DNA of 9,612 nucleotides, from assembly GCA_027483785.1 (NCBI GenBank), contig JAIXTU010000265.1, forward strand, positions 1-9,612, written 5' to 3'. Under the pieces are notes generated by a model. It did not search any database, was not told where the DNA came from, and saw only the letters and a program-made list of their open reading frames with translations. Of this stretch, positions 6,770 through 9,612 are shown one piece after another (position 1 is the stretch's first letter; every line of letters begins with the position of its first letter). The position numbers and the translations under genes were made by a program. Source of the stretch: Flavobacterium sp. (GTDB taxonomy: Bacteria > Bacteroidota > Bacteroidia > Flavobacteriales > Flavobacteriaceae).

Positions 6770-7957
6770 ATGACCTACATTCTTTCTGATCGAATCAATA
6801 ATCTTGCTGTTTCGCAAACGCTTGCTATGGCTGCCATGGCACGCGAATTAAAAGCTCAAGGAAAAGACATTATTTCTTTAAGCTTGGGAGAACCCGATTT
6901 TAACACGCCCGATTTCATTAAAGAAGCGGCAAAGAAATCGATCGACGAAAACTACAGCACCTACACGCCAGTCGACGGTTACGCCGAATTAAAAGAAGCG
7001 ATTTGTCAGAAGTTCAAACGCGATAATCAGCTCGATTATAAACCGGCAAACATTGTTGTGTCAACCGGTGCCAAACAATCGCTTTACAACATCGCACAAG
7101 TTTTATTGAACGACGGCGATGAGGTAATTCTTCCCGCTCCGTTCTGGGTAAGTTATTACGAAATGATCAAATTGTCGGGTGGTATTCCGGTGGTTGTACC
7201 CACTTCGGTAGAATCGGATTTTAAGATTACTCCGCAACAATTGCGAGAAGCCATCACGCCGGGTACGAAAATGCTTTGGTTCAGCTCGCCTTGTAACCCA
7301 AGTGGCTCCGTATATAGCAAGTCCGAACTAGAAGCGCTTTGTGAAATACTTCGCGAGCATCCACAAATTATTGTGGTAAGCGATGAAATTTACGAGCATA
7401 TAAATTTTTCGGGTTCGTACTGTAGTATTGCCTCGATTGAAGGCATGATCGATCGAACCGTTACGGTAAACGGTGTGGCAAAAGCTTTCGCTATGACTGG
7501 TTGGCGCATTGGTTATATCGGCGCACCCGAAGCTATTGCAAAGGCATGTACCAAAATTCAGGGTCAGGTTACGAGCGGTGCCAATTCGATTGCGCAACGT
7601 GCAACGATTACGGCTTTGCAAGCAGATCCGAGCGTTTTAAACGAAATGGTACAAGCTTTTCACCACCGTCGGGATTTAGTAATTGAGAAGATGAAATCGA
7701 TTCCCGGATTTAAATGTAATGTTCCTGAAGGCGCTTTTTATGTGTTTCCAGACGTTTCGCATTATTTTGGGAAAACCTTACGCGGTACAGAAATTAAAAA
7801 CGCCGACGATTTTGCACTGTATTTACTTTCCGAAGCAAACGTAGCAACCGTTACCGGCGATGCATTTGGAAATCCGAATTGCATACGTATTTCTTACGCT
7901 GCCGCTGAAGGTCAGCTTATCGAAGCATTTAATCGCATTCAAGCGGCTGTTTCTTAG
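6770..7957 (+). CDS. Class I PLP-dependent aminotransferase (aspartate aminotransferase family)
   Basis: This 395-residue full-length fold-type I aminotransferase probably interconverts aspartate and oxaloacetate with 2-oxoglutarate/glutamate. The N-terminus (SDRINNLAVSQTLAM) and SLGEPDFNTPDFI at 38-50 fit the bacterial aspartate/prephenate aminotransferase subgroup. Cofactor-site residues are visible: N176 in NPSGS, D205 and Y208 in SDEIYEH, the Schiff-base lysine K238 in NGVAKAFAMTGWRIGYIG, and R246. R373 in IRISYA is the expected carboxylate-binding arginine. The residue before K238 is Ala where many relatives have Ser. Prephenate or another amino acid as substrate cannot be excluded, so no gene symbol is given. 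It starts 4 nt after the desaturase stop and probably shares its transcript, although the two reactions have no evident link. purT follows after 63 nt. Confidence 0.94.
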   Translation: MTYILSDRINNLAVSQTLAMAAMARELKAQGKDIISLSLGEPDFNTPDFIKEAAKKSIDENYSTYTPVDGYAELKEAICQKFKRDNQLDYKPANIVVSTGAKQSLYNIAQVLLNDGDEVILPAPFWVSYYEMIKLSGGIPVVVPTSVESDFKITPQQLREAITPGTKMLWFSSPCNPSGSVYSKSELEALCEILREHPQIIVVSDEIYEHINFSGSYCSIASIEGMIDRTVTVNGVAKAFAMTGWRIGYIGAPEAIAKACTKIQGQVTSGANSIAQRATITALQADPSVLNEMVQAFHHRRDLVIEKMKSIPGFKCNVPEGAFYVFPDVSHYFGKTLRGTEIKNADDFALYLLSEANVATVTGDAFGNPNCIRISYAAAEGQLIEAFNRIQAAVS

Positions 7958-8020
7958 TTAGTGAATCGAACGTAACGATTGCGCTACACATCCAAACGCT
8001 TGGTGTCTTGTATATAAGAT

Positions 8021-9187
8021 ATGGAAAAACGAATAGTACTTCTGGGCTCCGGCGAGCTTGGAAAAGAATTTGTGATTGCTTGTAAGCGTTTGGGACAATA
8101 CGTAATAGCGGTAGATAGTTACGAAAAGGCACCCGCGATGCAAGTTGCCGATGCGTATGAAGTAATAAACATGCTCGACGGAACCGCTCTTGATGCTCTG
8201 ATTGCCAAACACAAACCCGATATTATTGTTCCTGAGATTGAAGCCATTCGAACAGAACGTTTTTACGACTACGAGCAACAAGGTATTCAAGTAGTTCCGA
8301 GTGCAAAAGCCGCGAATTTTACGATGAATCGGAAAGCCATACGCGATTTGGCAGCGATCGATTTGAATCTGAAAACGGCTGAATACCGCTATGCTACCAG
8401 CGAAGCGTCGTTACGAGCAGCCGTTGCCGAGGTAGGTATGCCTTGTGTGGTGAAGCCGTTAATGTCGTCTTCGGGAAAAGGACAGTCCGTTATAAAATTA
8501 CAGAACGATATTTCGAAAGCTTGGAAATACGCGGTTGAAGGTTCGCGAGGCGATTTAGTAGAAGTTATCGTAGAGGCGTTTATCGATTTTGATTACGAAA
8601 TTACGTTACTGACGGTCACACAACAAAACGGACCGACTTTGTTTTGTCCGCCGATTGGGCATAGGCAAGAGCGCGGCGATTATCAGGAAAGTTGGCAACC
8701 GATGCCTATGCTTGACACCCAATTGCGCGAAGCCGAGCGTATGGCAGCAAAAGTTACTGAAGCGTTGGGCGGAGCCGGATTGTTTGGCGTAGAGTTTTTT
8801 ATTTCGAAAACGGCAGTTTACTTTTCGGAATTATCGCCCAGACCTCACGATACCGGCATGGTAACTTTGGCAGGAACGCAAAATTTAAACGAATTTGAAT
8901 TGCACGCTCGTGCTGTTTTAGGCTTGCCTATTAACGAAATTCAGTTGTTGAAAAAGGGCGCTAGTGCTGTGATTTTAGCTGCTGCAGATAGCAATTCTCC
9001 TCGTTTTTTAGGAATAGATGCTGCACTTTCGGTTCCGAATAGCGACGTCCGATTGTTTGGAAAACCCACTTCTCGACCGTATCGCCGGATGGGCGTTGCG
9101 TTGGTTTACGGCGATTTAGACAAAGAAATGGAATACATCACCGCGCAGGCACAGAAAGTAGCAGCGCGGGTTTCGGTAGTGGGGTAG
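8021..9187 (+). CDS. purT: Formate-dependent phosphoribosylglycinamide formyltransferase PurT
   Basis: PurT is an ATP-grasp enzyme that makes formyl-GAR from GAR, formate and ATP, the third step of purine synthesis, without needing 10-formyl-tetrahydrofolate. The 388-residue product is complete. The N-terminal GAR-binding region has LLGSGELGKEF (7-17) and PEIEAIRTERFYDYE (71-85). NFTMNRKAIRDLAA spans 99-112. The ATP-grasp part has K145, the SSSGKGQS loop at 149-156 and FDYEITLLTV (190-199). GHRQERGDYQESWQPM (213-228) and the metal-binding segment FSELSPRPHDTGM (268-280) follow. K348 and RR at 355-356 correspond to C-terminal substrate and ATP contacts. Start: ATG directly before the first beta strand, as in Bacteroidota homologues; it lacks the longer N-terminal extension of the Escherichia coli enzyme. 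I see no clear promoter in the 63 nt before it, so it may belong to the preceding transcript. No terminator follows. Confidence 0.97.
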   Translation: MEKRIVLLGSGELGKEFVIACKRLGQYVIAVDSYEKAPAMQVADAYEVINMLDGTALDALIAKHKPDIIVPEIEAIRTERFYDYEQQGIQVVPSAKAANFTMNRKAIRDLAAIDLNLKTAEYRYATSEASLRAAVAEVGMPCVVKPLMSSSGKGQSVIKLQNDISKAWKYAVEGSRGDLVEVIVEAFIDFDYEITLLTVTQQNGPTLFCPPIGHRQERGDYQESWQPMPMLDTQLREAERMAAKVTEALGGAGLFGVEFFISKTAVYFSELSPRPHDTGMVTLAGTQNLNEFELHARAVLGLPINEIQLLKKGASAVILAAADSNSPRFLGIDAALSVPNSDVRLFGKPTSRPYRRMGVALVYGDLDKEMEYITAQAQKVAARVSVVG

Positions 9188-9612
9188 GCTGCCCATGCAA
9201 TCTTGCTCCGCAGCTCATAGTGCAAATATCAGATTGTCGTTTGTAGCGAGCTTGTAATCAATGTAATCTTCAGTAAATATTGTATTATTTTGCAAAGAGA
9301 TGTTTTGTTGCAAGGACTAATCTTGTTTTTTTAAAAAGGGTTTAGCTCGTTAATATCAGGCATTGTTTTTTGGATCACTCACTTCCAGCCCCGAGCGCAG
9401 TGGATAGCCCACAGTGGGAAAACGGATTTTTTTGTTGGCGCGCGGCGGCGACCGACGGAAGCCGTCGTAAACTTTACAAAAAACCGTTTTCCCACGCGGA
9501 CTAGCAGCGAAGCGCGGGAAATGCTGGCCAAATAATGAAATTAGGTGTTTTAGTTTCAGGACGAAACTTTATAGCATTTTTGTAACTGCGTACAAAAGGA
9601 AGTACATTTCAA
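9188..9612. other. Gene-free region downstream of purT
   Basis: No coding sequence is supported in these 425 bp. The first part (about 9188-9384) is AT-rich with no recognisable element and no clear hairpin-plus-T-run terminator for purT. The hairpin element at 9385-9527 follows. At 9552-9568 there is a short inverted repeat, AGTTTC-AGGAC-GAAACT. The last bases could belong to the promoter region of a gene beyond the window, but I find no clean TAnnTTTG box. Confidence 0.6.
9385..9527 (+). repeat. Nested hairpin element with terminal inverted repeats, copy 3
   Basis: The ends pair as CCAGC (9385-9389) with GCTGG (9523-9527). Next inward, CCCG can pair with CGGG near 9390 and 9515, with an AAAT bulge. 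The main stem is GTGGGAAAACGG (9414-9425) with CCGTTTTCCCAC (9484-9495), a perfect 12 bp, extended by T-run/A-run pairing. At the tip is CGACGG-AAG-CCGTCG (9453-9467). Conserved-looking flanks are GCAGTGGATAGCCC on the left and TAGCAGCGAAGCGCGGGAAA on the right. It resembles intergenic elements I associate with flavobacterial genomes. It encodes nothing visible and does not look like a simple terminator. Confidence 0.7.

Noticed and set aside
9414..9495. Intrinsic terminator for purT
   Set aside because: The stem starts more than 220 bp after the stop codon, the right arm is not followed by a T-run, and it is nested within a larger paired structure, so a repeat element fits better.

Overview
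The window looks like chromosomal DNA from a member of the Bacteroidota, most likely a Flavobacteriaceae bacterium close to Flavobacterium. The evidence is a type IX secretion (T9SS) C-terminal sorting domain on one protein, a flavobacterial-style multidomain secreted metalloprotease, Bacteroidota-type promoter boxes (TAnnTTTG) close upstream of several genes, and intergenic hairpin and repeat sequences of the kind that are abundant in flavobacterial genomes. Nothing indicates a plasmid, phage or insertion sequence: no transposase, integrase or conjugation gene is visible.

Layout. Positions 1-2770 (minus strand) hold most of a large secreted zinc metalloprotease whose 3' end lies outside the window. 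A 258-bp divergent promoter region separates it from a 332-aa T9SS cargo protein of unknown function (3029-4027, plus). That gene converges on rsmG (4024-4641, minus), and the two share overlapping stop codons. Positions 4642-5673 are about 1 kb without a credible gene. This stretch is a mosaic of repeats: a hairpin element, twelve in-register copies of a 9-bp unit, a 22-bp direct repeat, a palindromic 34-bp inverted repeat and a second hairpin element. Next come three plus-strand genes: a membrane fatty acid desaturase (5674-6765), a class I aspartate-type aminotransferase starting 4 nt later (6770-7957), and formate-dependent GAR transformylase purT (8021-9187). The last 425 bp contain no gene but hold a well-formed 143-bp nested hairpin element.

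How the genes relate. The protease and the T9SS cargo protein are both exported and divergently transcribed, which suggests shared secretion but does not prove shared function. RsmG, the desaturase, the aminotransferase and PurT are housekeeping functions (ribosome modification, membrane lipid, amino-acid and purine metabolism). The desaturase and aminotransferase are probably co-transcribed, and purT may be read from the same transcript.

I found no convincing new defence, mobile or biosynthetic system. The most unusual material is non-coding: three hairpin elements that share short motifs, and the repeat mosaic between rsmG and the desaturase.
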